From contig NZ_CP141799.1 of assembly GCF_035621475.1 (NCBI RefSeq), positions 2,034,501-2,098,500 on the forward strand: 64,000 bases of DNA, read 5' to 3'. The position numbers and the translations under genes were made by a program. The DNA is from Pseudomonas paeninsulae. Its GTDB lineage: Bacteria; Pseudomonadota; Gammaproteobacteria; Pseudomonadales; Pseudomonadaceae. The notes beneath the pieces were generated by a model. It did not search any database and was not told the DNA's origin. It saw nothing but the letters and a program-made list of their open reading frames with translations. Positions 42,353 to 51,481 of this stretch are shown here, piece by piece (within the stretch, counting starts at the first letter, position 1; every line of letters begins with the position of its first letter).

Positions 42353-42378
42353 GAAACTGGGATTTGGTCGGAGAGACA
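42353..42378. repeat. tRNA-side attachment site
   Basis: GAAACTGGG-ATTTGGTCG-GAGAGACA overlaps the last bases of the tRNA gene and repeats 25382-25405. The crossover lies within or near ATTTGGTCG. Confidence 0.75.
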
Positions 42379-42441
42379 GGATTCGAACCTGCGACCTTCT
42401 CGTCCCGAACGAGACGCGCTACCGAGCTGCGCTACACTCCG
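42365..42441 (-). tRNA. proK-like: tRNA-Pro (anticodon CGG)
   Basis: A 77-base cloverleaf with encoded CCA. The anticodon stem TCTCG/CGAGA encloses TTCGGGA, giving anticodon CGG, which reads CCG. The T arm is GCAGG-TTCGAAT-CCTGT. The acceptor stem CGGAGTG/CTCTCCG pairs except for a U-U at the sixth position. It is the integration target of the element; its 3' end is rebuilt by the element's attachment sequence. Confidence 0.93.
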
Positions 42442-42451
42442 AATAATCCGC

Positions 42452-42479
42452 ATTTTACTGAAAAAGTTTTGTTGCACAA
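42452..42479 (-). promoter_or_regulatory. Promoter of tRNA-Pro
   Basis: On the minus strand TTGTGC (42479-42474) and TAAAAT (42457-42452) are 16 bases apart and lie 10 bases before the tRNA 5' end. Confidence 0.6.
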
Positions 42480-42593
42480 GGGCTTAGGTTGATATTTTTC
42501 TAGCTGCAGGGCGCTCTACGAGTCCTTTCGGTTAATAGCCAGTACTCAGGGGTCACCAATTGGCTGAAGTGACCGCCTGGGTGCCGGCTGTGC

Positions 42594-42815
42594 TTACAGT
42601 TCCTGAATGGTGCGCACTTGATCCTTGTTGACCTTGGCGCGGTTACCATCGAGTTGTTCGAATTCGTAGAAGCCCGAGTCATCATCAAACGCCGGTGTGT
42701 TGATGGTCTGAATCTCACGGCCATCGTTGAGGGTGATTACCGATGGCGATGCGCAGCCTGCCAGTGCGGCCAGGCCCAGGGCGAGCAGGAAAGCGGGAAG
42801 AATCCGCTGAGTCAT
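42594..42815 (-). CDS. YgdI/YgdR family lipoprotein
   Basis: A 73-residue lipoprotein: signal with lipobox LAGC (LGLAALAGCASPSV), then the SH3-like YgdI/YgdR domain VITLNDGREIQTINTPAFDDDSGFYEFEQLDGNRAKVNKDQVRTI. It is anchored to a membrane facing the periplasm; the function is unknown. AAGGA precedes ATG 42815; the frame upstream is open but not family-like. Confidence 0.88.
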   Translation of the reverse strand: MTQRILPAFLLALGLAALAGCASPSVITLNDGREIQTINTPAFDDDSGFYEFEQLDGNRAKVNKDQVRTIQEL

Positions 42816-42894
42816 GACGTGTTTCCTTGTGTTTATAAGGGCTGTGTACTCAGCCTCAGACGGGTAATTGGCGGTCAAGTTCAGTGGTCGACAT

Positions 42895-43479
42895 TCATTT
42901 GCTGTTCTGCGCGAGCAGTTGCGGGGTGTTCAGGTTGGCCAGGCGGGGGTCGTTGGGCGGGCAAACGACGGCAATCGGATCATGGCGGCATAGCCAGCGT
43001 TGCGGGCTGCGTTCACCGGCCAGCCATGCTTCTTCGAGTGCGCTGCCCAGGGATTTCGGGATCAGGCTGAACAAGGGCTCCCAGAAATCGCCTTGACGCA
43101 CCATGACCGGGTGGCTGCCGGCATGACCCAGTAGCTCATCGAGCAAGGCACGGTCGAGCAGGGGCGTATCGCACGGCAGCACCAGCAAATAGTCGTGGCG
43201 GGCCGCTTGCAGGCCGGTGCGGATGCCGGCCAACGGGCCCTGGAAGTGTTCGTCGTCGTCGCTGATGAGACGGTCGGCAAAGTCCCTGTAGCGTTCGCTG
43301 TTGCGGTTGCAGGAGATGATCAGGTCGTCGCTGAGCGGTCGCACCAGGTCATGCAGCCAGGCGATCAACGGGCGGCCCTGCCACTCGATCAGGCCCTTGT
43401 CACGGCCGCCCATGCGTTGTCCGCGTCCTCCGCACAACAGCAGTACGGAGCAGCTTGGCAGAACAGGGGTGGCGGGCAT
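42895..43479 (-). CDS. mobA: Molybdenum cofactor guanylyltransferase MobA
   Basis: A 194-residue nucleotidyltransferase that joins GMP to molybdopterin-Mo to give the guanine dinucleotide cofactor. The nucleotide-binding start [22 protein letters not shown] (G-G-R-G-x-R-M-G-G) and [12 protein letters not shown] are typical. ATG 43479 has GGAGG before it. It is divergent from moaB-moeA with only 68 bases between starts, so a shared control region is likely. Confidence 0.93.
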   Translation of the reverse strand: MPATPVLPSCSVLLLCGGRGQRMGGRDKGLIEWQGRPLIAWLHDLVRPLSDDLIISCNRNSERYRDFADRLISDDDEHFQGPLAGIRTGLQAARHDYLLVLPCDTPLLDRALLDELLGHAGSHPVMVRQGDFWEPLFSLIPKSLGSALEEAWLAGERSPQRWLCRHDPIAVVCPPNDPRLANLNTPQLLAQNSK

Positions 43480-43547
43480 GGCAGAGCCTCCAAAGGTGGG
43501 CCTGTGATATAACATCGCGCATTCTCTCAGACAACTGGAAGCCTGCC

Positions 43548-44087
43548 ATGAACCACAAGGCCGAGGCGCAATTCGTGCCGTTGAATATTGCCGTGCTGAC
43601 CGTCAGCGATACCCGTAGCCAGGAAACCGACACCTCCGGTCAGCTGTTCGTCGACCGCCTGCAGGCGGCTGGGCATAGCCTGGCCGCGCGGGTGTTGCTC
43701 AAGGACGACCTGTACTGGATCCGTGCTCAGGTCGCGACCTGGATCGCCGACGACAGCGTGCAGGTGGTGCTGATCACTGGCGGCACCGGCTTCACCGGCC
43801 GTGACAGTACTCCGGAAGCCGTGGCCTGCCTGTTGGACAAGCAGGTGGACGGTTTCGGCGAGCTGTTCCGGCAGATTTCCGTGGCCGATATCGGCACCTC
43901 GACTATCCAGTCTCGCGCGCTGGCCGGCATGGCCAACGGCACCCTGGTGTGCTGCCTGCCGGGTTCGACTAACGCCTGTCGCACCGCCTGGGATGGCATC
44001 CTCGCCGAGCAACTCGATGCCCGCCATGGTCCCTGTAATTTTGTCGCCCATCTGAAGCAGACGGCTGCCTGCGAGAGCCGCGGATGA
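43548..44087 (+). CDS. moaB: Molybdopterin adenylyltransferase-type protein MoaB
   Basis: A 179-residue MoaB/Mog-fold protein. [11 protein letters not shown], the [14 protein letters not shown] loop and [22 protein letters not shown] are the family signatures. It acts in adenylating molybdopterin before metal insertion by MoeA. It overlaps moeA by four bases (ATGA 44084-44087), so the two are coupled. Confidence 0.92.
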   Translation: MNHKAEAQFVPLNIAVLTVSDTRSQETDTSGQLFVDRLQAAGHSLAARVLLKDDLYWIRAQVATWIADDSVQVVLITGGTGFTGRDSTPEAVACLLDKQVDGFGELFRQISVADIGTSTIQSRALAGMANGTLVCCLPGSTNACRTAWDGILAEQLDARHGPCNFVAHLKQTAACESRG

Positions 44088-45298
44088 GCGGCTGCGATCA
44101 GCCCGGCCTGTTGCCGGTCGAGGCAGCGCTGCAGCGGTTGCTGGCCCTGGCGGAGACGATGCCGGTCAGTGCCAACGAGCAGGTCGCCCTGGCCGATGCC
44201 GACGGCCGGGTGCTGGCCGAGCCGCTGATCGCCGGGCTGGACTTGCCGCCCTGGGCCAACAGCGCGATGGACGGTTACGCCCTGCGCCTGGCCGACTGGA
44301 CGGGTGAGCCGCTGGTGGTCAGCCAGCGTATCCTGGCCGGCAACGCGCCGCAGCCGCTGCAGACCGGCAGTTGTGCACGGATCTTCACCGGCGCGCCGCT
44401 GCCGGCCGGGGCCGATACGGTGGAAATGCAGGAAAATGTGGTGGTCGATGAAGATGCTCGGGTGCGTTTCAGCGAGCCGCTGCGACTCGGCCAGAACGTC
44501 CGGGCACAAGGCCAGGAAACCCGTATCGGTGAGCATCTGTTGCCGGCAGGGACGCGCCTTGGCCCGATCGAACTGGGCCTGGCGGCCACGCTGGGGATCG
44601 CCGAGCTGAGCGTGCGCCGGCGTCTGCGGGTAGCGGTGCTGTCCACCGGCGACGAACTGGTCGAGCCGGGCCTGCCGCTGGGGCCGGGGCAGATCTACAA
44701 CAGCAATCGCCGTCTGCTGATGGCCTGGTTGCAGCGCCTCGGCTGCGCGGTGGTGGATGGCGGCATCCTCGCCGACGATCTGCAACTGACCCGCGCGGCC
44801 TTGGCGGCGTTGAGCGATGTCGACCTGATCCTGTCCACCGGCGGAGTGTCAGTGGGCGAGGCAGACTTTCTCGGTGTAGCGCTGCGTGAAGAGGGCGAGT
44901 TGACCCTGTGGAAGCTGGCGATCAAACCGGGCAAGCCGCTGACCTGCGGCCAGTTTCGCGGCGTGCCGGTGATCGGCCTGCCGGGCAACCCGGGCTCGAC
45001 CCTGGTGACGTTCGGCCTGCTGGCGCGGCCCTATATCCTGCGCCGTATGGGCGTGCAGCAGGTTGAGCCGCTGGGCTTTGCCATGCCGGCCGGGTTCACC
45101 TGGAGCAAGCCGGGCAAGCGCCGCGAGTACCTGCGCGCGCGCCTGGAAGATGGTCGCGTGGTGCTGCATCCCAACCAGAGTTCCAGTTTACTGCGCAGCG
45201 CCGCCTGGGCCGAGGGGCTGGCCGAGGTGCTGGAGGGCACGACCCTGGCCGAGGGCGACAGCCTGCGTTTTATCCCGCTGAGCGAAATCCTCGGTTAA
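44084..45298 (+). CDS. moeA: Molybdopterin molybdotransferase MoeA
   Basis: A 404-residue enzyme that inserts molybdate into adenylated molybdopterin. [38 protein letters not shown], and the MoaB-like domain with [24 protein letters not shown] and [13 protein letters not shown] are present in order, with the C-terminal beta domain complete. It is encoded directly behind moaB. Confidence 0.94.
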   Translation: MSGCDQPGLLPVEAALQRLLALAETMPVSANEQVALADADGRVLAEPLIAGLDLPPWANSAMDGYALRLADWTGEPLVVSQRILAGNAPQPLQTGSCARIFTGAPLPAGADTVEMQENVVVDEDARVRFSEPLRLGQNVRAQGQETRIGEHLLPAGTRLGPIELGLAATLGIAELSVRRRLRVAVLSTGDELVEPGLPLGPGQIYNSNRRLLMAWLQRLGCAVVDGGILADDLQLTRAALAALSDVDLILSTGGVSVGEADFLGVALREEGELTLWKLAIKPGKPLTCGQFRGVPVIGLPGNPGSTLVTFGLLARPYILRRMGVQQVEPLGFAMPAGFTWSKPGKRREYLRARLEDGRVVLHPNQSSSLLRSAAWAEGLAEVLEGTTLAEGDSLRFIPLSEILG

Positions 45299-45390
45299 AG
45301 CTGGGCAGCATGGCTATCGCAAGCTCCATCGCATCCTGCGGGATAAGTGATGGGCTGAAGTCCACCCTGCGGGCTGAGCGAGATTCTGGA

Positions 45391-45455
45391 GTAGGGCGGG
45401 TGCAACCCGCGGCGCGGCCACATGTATCCGATTCGGCGGGTTGCACCCGCCCTAC
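45391..45455. repeat. Perfect 20-base inverted repeat overlapping the AraC stop codon
   Basis: GTAGGGCGGGTGCAACCCGC (45391-45410) is repeated exactly inverted at 45436-45455 with a 25-base spacer. The stop codon of the AraC gene (45452-45454) lies inside the right arm. The core is a REP-type sequence seen in many Pseudomonas genomes. The remainder of the moeA-araC gap has nothing else. Confidence 0.88.
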
Positions 45456-46483
45456 GGGTTCTGCATCTGGCGCTTGTTCTCGCGAAACTGTCCCGGGGTC
45501 TGGCCGGTCCAGCTCTTGAAGCTGCGGTGGAAGGAGCGCGGTTCGGTAAAGCCCAGGTAGCTGGCGATGTCCTGGATCGTCAGCTCGCTGCGCAGCAGGT
45601 AGTGCTCGGCCAGTTCCTGGCGCAGTTGGTCGAGGATCTGCTGATAGCTGGTGTCGGCCTGTTGCAGGTGCCGCTGCAGGGTGCGCAGCGTCATGTTGAA
45701 TTTTTCCGCTACCCGTTCCTTGCGCGGCAGGCCGTCCTTGAGCTGCAGGCGCAGGACGTTCTTGACCCGCAGCGGTAGCGCTTCGTCTTCGTCCAGGCCG
45801 GCCATTACGGTCAGGGCATGCTCTTCCAGGGTGCGCAGCAGGTTGGCGTCGGCCTGGCGTAGCGGCAGGCCGAGGTAGTCCAGCGGGACGAGCAGGGCGC
45901 TGCAGGGTTGCTCGAAGCGCACCGGGCAGCCGAATGCCGCGCTGTACTCGGCGCTGTCCACGCCATCGGGCAAGGCATGCTCGAACCAGACTTCCTGCGG
46001 TGAGCGCTGCATATCGGCGATCCAGCGGGCGTAGAGCAGCCAGGACGCCAGTACGTCCTCGACCATATGTCGGCGGATCGGCGCGGTCTGGTGGCGGCAG
46101 CTCCAGATCAACTTGACGTGATCGGCGGTCGCCTCGATCCGGCTGACGCCCATATCGCCCACCAGTTTTTCGTAGGGCACGATACGGCTCATGGCCTCGC
46201 CGAGGGTGGCGCAGTTCATGGCGATATAGCCGAGCACGCTCCAGGAACCGGGCTGCACGAAGCGCGCACAATGCAGGCCGAACAGCGGGTCGCCGGAGAC
46301 CTCGATCAAGTGCTGGAGCAGGTGTTGGTGGATCGCGCCGGGAATGCGCTTGCCGTTGTCGGCGAGATCCTCGGCCTGCACGCCTGCCGCCGCCAGTGCC
46401 TGGGCGATATCCAGGCCCAGCTGTTCGGCGTAACGCAGGTACTTGAGCAGGGCGGGAACCGAGGTATAACCGAGATTCTGCAT
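45452..46483 (-). CDS. AraC-family transcriptional regulator (Arabinose-binding-like N-domain)
   Basis: A 343-residue regulator. An N-terminal ligand/oligomer domain (YTSVPALLKYLRYAEQLGLDIAQAL...) of the OruR/ArgR-like type is followed by the AraC DNA-binding domain (RVAEKFNMTLRTLQRHLQQADTSYQQIL, SELTIQDIASYLGFTEPRSFHRSFKSWTGQTPGQFRE). It is divergent from the oxidase-glpD-like genes, 126 bases away, and probably activates them. Confidence 0.88.
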   Translation of the reverse strand: MQNLGYTSVPALLKYLRYAEQLGLDIAQALAAAGVQAEDLADNGKRIPGAIHQHLLQHLIEVSGDPLFGLHCARFVQPGSWSVLGYIAMNCATLGEAMSRIVPYEKLVGDMGVSRIEATADHVKLIWSCRHQTAPIRRHMVEDVLASWLLYARWIADMQRSPQEVWFEHALPDGVDSAEYSAAFGCPVRFEQPCSALLVPLDYLGLPLRQADANLLRTLEEHALTVMAGLDEDEALPLRVKNVLRLQLKDGLPRKERVAEKFNMTLRTLQRHLQQADTSYQQILDQLRQELAEHYLLRSELTIQDIASYLGFTEPRSFHRSFKSWTGQTPGQFRENKRQMQNP

Positions 46484-46609
46484 AGGCTTCTTATTCGCAA
46501 TGGCTTGATTGGCGACAGCGCCTGTCCCGATCCGACAGTGACGCCGAGCGGCGGCTGGCTAGTATAGGCAGTCAATGATGGCGACCGAAATATCCAGAGG
46601 GAGAGGCAG

Positions 46610-48205
46610 ATGCGACGTTGGAACGGCTGGGGCGATGAGGCAACAGTGGTGGAATTGCCGCGCCATGGCGAGGCCTTTCTTGCCGACTTGATCGGGCCGG
46701 GCCAGGTGCTGGCTGATGCCAGCCTGGAGCAGGTCTTGGCCAGGGTGCCGGCTTCACGTCTGTCGGCCCACCCGCTGATCAGCCTGGACGCCGAGGCGCG
46801 GGTGCGGCACGCCCGTGGCCAGAGCCTGACGGACTGGCTGGCGATGCGCTCCGGCGAGTTCGGTGTGTTTCCCGATGGCGTCGCCTACCCGGAAAGCGCC
46901 GCGCAGATTCGCCAATTGCTGGCCTGGGCCAGCCAGCACGATCTGATCGTGATTCCCTACGGTGGCGGCACTTCGGTGGCCGGGCATATCAACCCGCAAG
47001 TTAGTCAAAGGCCGGTACTGACCCTGTCGCTGGAACGCATGGGCAAGCTGATCGAGATCGACGAGGACAGCCTGATCGCCACGTTCGGTCCCGGCGCCAA
47101 CGGCCCGCAGGTGGAAAGTCAGCTGCGCGCCCGTGGTTACACCCTCGGCCACTTCCCCCAGTCCTGGGAACTGTCGACTCTCGGCGGCTGGGTGGCCAGC
47201 CGTTCCAGTGGCCAGCAGTCGCTGCGTTACGGACGGATCGAGCAGTTGTTCGCTGGCGGCAAGGTCGAGACCTTTGCCGGTACCCTGGACATTCCGAGCT
47301 TTCCGGCCTCGGCTGCCGGCCCCGATCTGCGCGAGCTGTTGATGGGCTCGGAAGGGCGCTTCGGCATCATTTCCGAGGTCAAGGTGCGCATCAGTCGCCT
47401 GGCCGAGCAGGAACACTTCTACGCGGTATTCATGCCCAACTGGCAGCAGGCATTGACCGGTATTCGCAACCTGGCCCAGGCACGGGTGCCGCTGTCCATG
47501 CTGCGCCTGTCCAATGCCATCGAAACCAAGACCCAGTTGGCCCTGGCCGGTCATCCGCAGCAGATCGCCTGGTTGGAAAAATACCTGGCCCTGCGCGGCG
47601 CCCGCGACGGCAAGTGCATGCTGACCTTCGGCGTCACCGGCAGCCGGGTGCAGAACGCCGCTTCGTTGAAGCAGGCGAAGACGCTATTGAAAGGCTTCGG
47701 TGGAGTGTTCAGCGGCACCCTGCTGGGCAAGAAATGGGCGGAGAACCGCTTTCGCTTCCCCTACCTGCGCCACGGTCTGTGGGGCGCCGGCTATGCGGTG
47801 GACACCCTGGAGACCGCCACTGACTGGAGCAATGTCGACAGTCTGCTGAACAAGGTCGAGGCCAGCCTGCGCAATGGCTTGAGTGAGGAGGGCGAGCGGG
47901 TGCACGTGTTCACCCACCTGTCCCACGTCTATGGCGAAGGATCGAGCATCTACACCACCTACGTGTTCCGTCCCGGCAATAGCTACGAGCAGGCCATAGC
48001 GCGCTGGCAAAAGCTCAAGCACGCCGCCAGCCAGACCATCGTCGACAACGGCGGCACCATCAGCCATCAGCATGGCGTCGGCCGCGATCACGCGCCCTAC
48101 CTGGCTGCGGAGAAGGGCGAGCTGGGCATGGCGGCGCTCAAGGCCTTATCCGCGCACTTCGACCCGGATCAGCGCCTGGCTCCCGGCGTGTTGATCGAGC
48201 CATGA
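46610..48205 (+). CDS. FAD-binding oxidase, alkyl-DHAP synthase / glycolate-oxidase-like
   Basis: A 531-residue FAD_binding_4 oxidase. The PP-loop IPYGGGTSVAGH is near residue 116-126. LLMGSEGRFGIISEVKVRI and the C-terminal HQHGVGRDHAPYL match alkyldihydroxyacetonephosphate synthase and related oxidases. The substrate is unknown; the GlpD-like and kinase neighbours point to glycerol- or alkylglycerol-type compounds. A GGAGAGG ribosome site precedes ATG 46610; the 3' end overlaps the glpD-like start by four bases. Confidence 0.87.
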   Translation: MRRWNGWGDEATVVELPRHGEAFLADLIGPGQVLADASLEQVLARVPASRLSAHPLISLDAEARVRHARGQSLTDWLAMRSGEFGVFPDGVAYPESAAQIRQLLAWASQHDLIVIPYGGGTSVAGHINPQVSQRPVLTLSLERMGKLIEIDEDSLIATFGPGANGPQVESQLRARGYTLGHFPQSWELSTLGGWVASRSSGQQSLRYGRIEQLFAGGKVETFAGTLDIPSFPASAAGPDLRELLMGSEGRFGIISEVKVRISRLAEQEHFYAVFMPNWQQALTGIRNLAQARVPLSMLRLSNAIETKTQLALAGHPQQIAWLEKYLALRGARDGKCMLTFGVTGSRVQNAASLKQAKTLLKGFGGVFSGTLLGKKWAENRFRFPYLRHGLWGAGYAVDTLETATDWSNVDSLLNKVEASLRNGLSEEGERVHVFTHLSHVYGEGSSIYTTYVFRPGNSYEQAIARWQKLKHAASQTIVDNGGTISHQHGVGRDHAPYLAAEKGELGMAALKALSAHFDPDQRLAPGVLIEP

Positions 48206-49788
48206 GCATGCCCGCCTGGAACGCCGCCTGGCGCGCGAGTGCGTTGCCCGAGCTGGCCGCGCGCGACTGGGACTTGATCGTCATCGGTGGCGGCATCAGC
48301 GGCGCCGGCATTCTGCGCGAGGCGGCGCGGCGCGGCTGGACATGCCTGCTGCTGGAGCAGCGCGATTTCGCCTGGGGCACCTCCAGCCGCTCCTCAAAAA
48401 TGGTCCATGGCGGCCTGCGCTATATCGCCAAGGGCCAGTTCGGCTTGACCCGCGACTCGGTGCGCGAGCGCCAACGGCTGTTGCAGGAAGCCCCCGGCCT
48501 GGTCGAGCCGCTGAGCTTCGTGATGGCGCATTACCAGGGGCAGTTTCCCGGACCGAAAGTGTTTGGCGGGCTGTTGGCGCTGTACGACGCCCTGGCTGGC
48601 AAACGTAACCATCTGTACTACCCGCTGCAGGAGCTGCGCTATCTGGCGCCGGGCCTCAAGCAAGACGGCCTGCTCGGCGGCACGCGCTTTTTCGATGCGG
48701 TGACCGATGACGCCCGCCTGGTCATGCGCGTGTTGGGCGAGGCCCGCGGCGATGGTGGCGAGGCGCTCAACGGGGTCAAGGTGATCGAATTGCTGCGCGA
48801 CAACGGCCGAGTGATCGGTCTGCTCGGCGAGGATCGCGACAGCGGTCGGCGTTTCACCTTTCGCAGCCGGGTCGTGGCCCAGGCGACTGGCGCCTGGACG
48901 GATCAGTTGCGCGCAACAACCGGCCGCGAGCATGTGCGTCCGCTGCGCGGCAGCCACCTGCTGCTGCCGGCCTGGCGTCTACCGGTGGCCCATGCCTTCA
49001 GCTTCATGCATGGCAAGGACCGGCGTCCGGTGTTCGTCTTCCCCTGGGAAGGTGCGACTGTGGTCGGCACCACCGATCTCGATCATGCGCAGCCGCTGGA
49101 TCAGGAGGCGCGGATCAGCAGCGATGAGGCGGATTACCTGCTTGCCGCCTGCGCCCAGCAATTCCCCGCTGCGGCAATTACGGCCAGCGACGTGTTGTCG
49201 ACCTGGGCCGGCGTGCGACCGGTGGTCAGCGACGGCGCCGCAGGGCGAAAACCCTCGGACGAGACGCGTGAACACGCGCTGTGGATCGAGCCCGGTTGCG
49301 TGACCCTGGCCGGCGGCAAGCTGACCACCTTCCGCCTGCTGGCCCTGGAAGTGCTGCGGGCCTGCGCCGAGATGATCGGCCGGCCGTTGGACGATCAGGG
49401 TAGCGAGACTTTTCGCCCCGGCGTGCTGCCCGCGATGCCCACGCTCGGCCCCAGTCAGCAGCGGCGCCTGGCCGGTCGGCATGGCCGCGAGCTGCCTGAC
49501 GTGTTGGCGTTGCTCGATGAGGTGGGCGGCGAGCGGGTGGCCGGCAGCGACACGCTCTGGGTGGAACTGGCCTGGGCGGCGCAGAACGAGCTGGTGCTGC
49601 ACCTGGACGACCTGCTGCTGCGCCGTACTCGCCTTGGCTTGCTCCTGGCGGACGGCGCGCGGGCGGAGTTGCCGCGCATTCGTGCACTGTGTCAGGCGCG
49701 TTTGGCTTGGGACGATGAGCGCTGGGAGCAGGAGGAGTGTGACTACCTGGCGCTCTGGCGCAGCTGTTACAGCCTGCCGCAGGATTGA
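48202..49788 (+). CDS. glpD: FAD-dependent glycerol-3-phosphate dehydrogenase-like protein
   Basis: A 528-residue flavoprotein of the GlpD family, oxidising sn-glycerol-3-phosphate to dihydroxyacetone phosphate or acting on a related substrate, with electrons passed to quinone at the membrane. The Rossmann motif GGGISGAG is at residues 29-36, with RDFAWGTSSRSSKMVHGGLRYI close behind. It overlaps the oxidase gene by ATGA. As an accessory copy in this cluster it may act on a different substrate from the housekeeping GlpD. Confidence 0.88.
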   Translation: MSMPAWNAAWRASALPELAARDWDLIVIGGGISGAGILREAARRGWTCLLLEQRDFAWGTSSRSSKMVHGGLRYIAKGQFGLTRDSVRERQRLLQEAPGLVEPLSFVMAHYQGQFPGPKVFGGLLALYDALAGKRNHLYYPLQELRYLAPGLKQDGLLGGTRFFDAVTDDARLVMRVLGEARGDGGEALNGVKVIELLRDNGRVIGLLGEDRDSGRRFTFRSRVVAQATGAWTDQLRATTGREHVRPLRGSHLLLPAWRLPVAHAFSFMHGKDRRPVFVFPWEGATVVGTTDLDHAQPLDQEARISSDEADYLLAACAQQFPAAAITASDVLSTWAGVRPVVSDGAAGRKPSDETREHALWIEPGCVTLAGGKLTTFRLLALEVLRACAEMIGRPLDDQGSETFRPGVLPAMPTLGPSQQRRLAGRHGRELPDVLALLDEVGGERVAGSDTLWVELAWAAQNELVLHLDDLLLRRTRLGLLLADGARAELPRIRALCQARLAWDDERWEQEECDYLALWRSCYSLPQD

Positions 49789-49921
49789 GATCGCCTGTAG
49801 GGGTGATCGGCGGCGCCTGCCTCGGTGGGCTAGCAGGCCACCCTGCGGTTTGTACAGCCTGCTAGATATCCACTAGCCCGACCGTGCAGGCGACTGCACA
49901 CCTGATAAGAAGGACTGTGTC

Positions 49922-51481
49922 TTGAGCGAACAAAGCTACTTGCTGGCCATCGATAACGGCACCCAGAGTGTGCGTGCGCTGTTGTTCGACCTGCACGGCA
50001 ATCTGGTCGGCAAGGGCAAGGTGGAGCTTGAGGCCTATTATTCCACTCAGCCTGGCTGGGCCGAACAGGATCCGGAGTATTACTGGGCCAGCCTCGGCGA
50101 GGCCTGCAAACGGCTGTGGGCGCAGGTGGATATCGACCGCCGCCTGATCAAGGGCGTGGCGCTGACCACTCAGCGCGGCACGCTGATCCATGTCGATGCG
50201 CTGGGTCAACCGCTGCGCCCGGCGATCCTCTGGCTCGATCAGCGTCAGGCCGAAGTTCGCGGCAGGATCAAGGGGCCCTGGGGCTGGTTGTTCAAGCTGA
50301 TCGGCGCGCAACAAGCGGTCGATCATTTTCGCGCCCAGGCCGAGGTCAACTGGGTCGCGCAGAACCAGCCGGATATCTGGGCAAAAACCGATAAAGTCCT
50401 GCTGCTCTCCGGGTTTCTCAGCCATCGTCTGTGCGGTCGCTTCGTCGATTCACTGGCCTGCTGCGTGGGCTACCTGCCGTTCGACTACAAGCGCCTGCAA
50501 TGGGCCGCGCCGCGTGACTGGAAGTGGCAAGCCATACCGGTGCGCCGCGAGCAGTTGCCGCAACTGCACAAGCCAGGTGAGCAGCTCGGCAGCATCAGCG
50601 CCGCCGCCAGCCGCCACACCGGTATTCCCGAAGGCTTGCCGTTGATCGCCGCCGGTGCCGACAAGGCCTGCGAAGTACTCGGTGCGGGTGTGCTGGAGCC
50701 GCATATCGCCTGCCTGTCCTATGGCACCACCGCGACCATCAACACCACGCGGCGCACCTACCTGGAAACCATTGCGCTGATCCCGCCATACCCAGCGGCG
50801 CTTCCCGATCATTTCAACACCGAGGTGATGATCTACCGCGGCTTCTGGATGGTCAGCTGGTTCAAACAGCAGTTCGGCCAGCGCGAAATGCAGCGGGCCA
50901 AGGAACTGGGCGTCGAACCCGAGGCGCTGTTCGACGAGCTGGTCAATGCCGTGCCGGCTGGCTCCATGGGCCTGATGCTGCAACCCTACTGGTCGCCGGG
51001 TATTCGTGAACCGGGGCTGGAGGCCAAGGGCTCGATCATCGGTTTTGGCGATGTGCATACCCGCGCACATATCTATCGCGCCATTCTCGAGGGCCTGGCC
51101 TACGCCCTGCGCCAGGGCAAGGAGAAGATCGAGACGCGCTCGGGTACCAAGATCAGCCGGCTGCGTGTGTCCGGTGGTGGCTCGCAGAGCGATGCGGCCA
51201 TGCAGTTGACCGCGGATATCTTCGGCCTGCCGGCCGAGCGCCCGCATGTCTATGAAACCTCCGGCCTGGGCGCGGCCATCGACTGCGCGGTGGGCCTCGG
51301 CCTGCACCCGGACTTTCCCACGGCAAGCAAGGCCATGACCCGGGTTGGCCAGGTATTCCAGCCCAACCCGGCGGCGCAGCGTATCTACGAGCAGCTGTAC
51401 CGCGAGGTCTACCTGCACATGTACCGGCAGCTCAAGCCGCTGTATCTGCGCATTCGAGCGATCACCGGCTATCCGGCGTAA
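49922..51481 (+). CDS. FGGY-family carbohydrate kinase
   Basis: A 519-residue sugar or polyol kinase. The N-terminal LLAIDNGTQSVRALLFD and the C-terminal RLRVSGGGSQSDAAMQLTADIFGLPAERP are the two FGGY signatures. It starts at TTG 49922 behind AAGGAC. It lies 133 bases after the glpD-like gene. It resembles glycerol or xylulose kinases but is a separate branch, so its substrate is open; it likely phosphorylates the polyol that the upstream oxidases handle. Confidence 0.88.
   Translation: MSEQSYLLAIDNGTQSVRALLFDLHGNLVGKGKVELEAYYSTQPGWAEQDPEYYWASLGEACKRLWAQVDIDRRLIKGVALTTQRGTLIHVDALGQPLRPAILWLDQRQAEVRGRIKGPWGWLFKLIGAQQAVDHFRAQAEVNWVAQNQPDIWAKTDKVLLLSGFLSHRLCGRFVDSLACCVGYLPFDYKRLQWAAPRDWKWQAIPVRREQLPQLHKPGEQLGSISAAASRHTGIPEGLPLIAAGADKACEVLGAGVLEPHIACLSYGTTATINTTRRTYLETIALIPPYPAALPDHFNTEVMIYRGFWMVSWFKQQFGQREMQRAKELGVEPEALFDELVNAVPAGSMGLMLQPYWSPGIREPGLEAKGSIIGFGDVHTRAHIYRAILEGLAYALRQGKEKIETRSGTKISRLRVSGGGSQSDAAMQLTADIFGLPAERPHVYETSGLGAAIDCAVGLGLHPDFPTASKAMTRVGQVFQPNPAAQRIYEQLYREVYLHMYRQLKPLYLRIRAITGYPA

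Larger units (their letters stand above)
25390..42370. mobile_element. 17-kb integrated phage-satellite-like element at tRNA-Pro(CGG)
   Basis: The element runs from the degenerate tRNA 3' end copy to the intact tRNA, with the P4-family integrase next to the tRNA. It carries AlpA, KilA-N, HTH and Rha regulators, a Toprim primase, a DUF927 helicase, an iteron region, two terminase-small-subunit-like proteins and two large virion-protein-like genes, nearly all on the minus strand. No portal, large terminase, capsid, tail or lysis gene is visible. Established phage-inducible islands of Gram-negative bacteria have int, alpA, primase/replication and terS-type genes in a similar span. A reduced prophage is the alternative. 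Confidence 0.85.
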
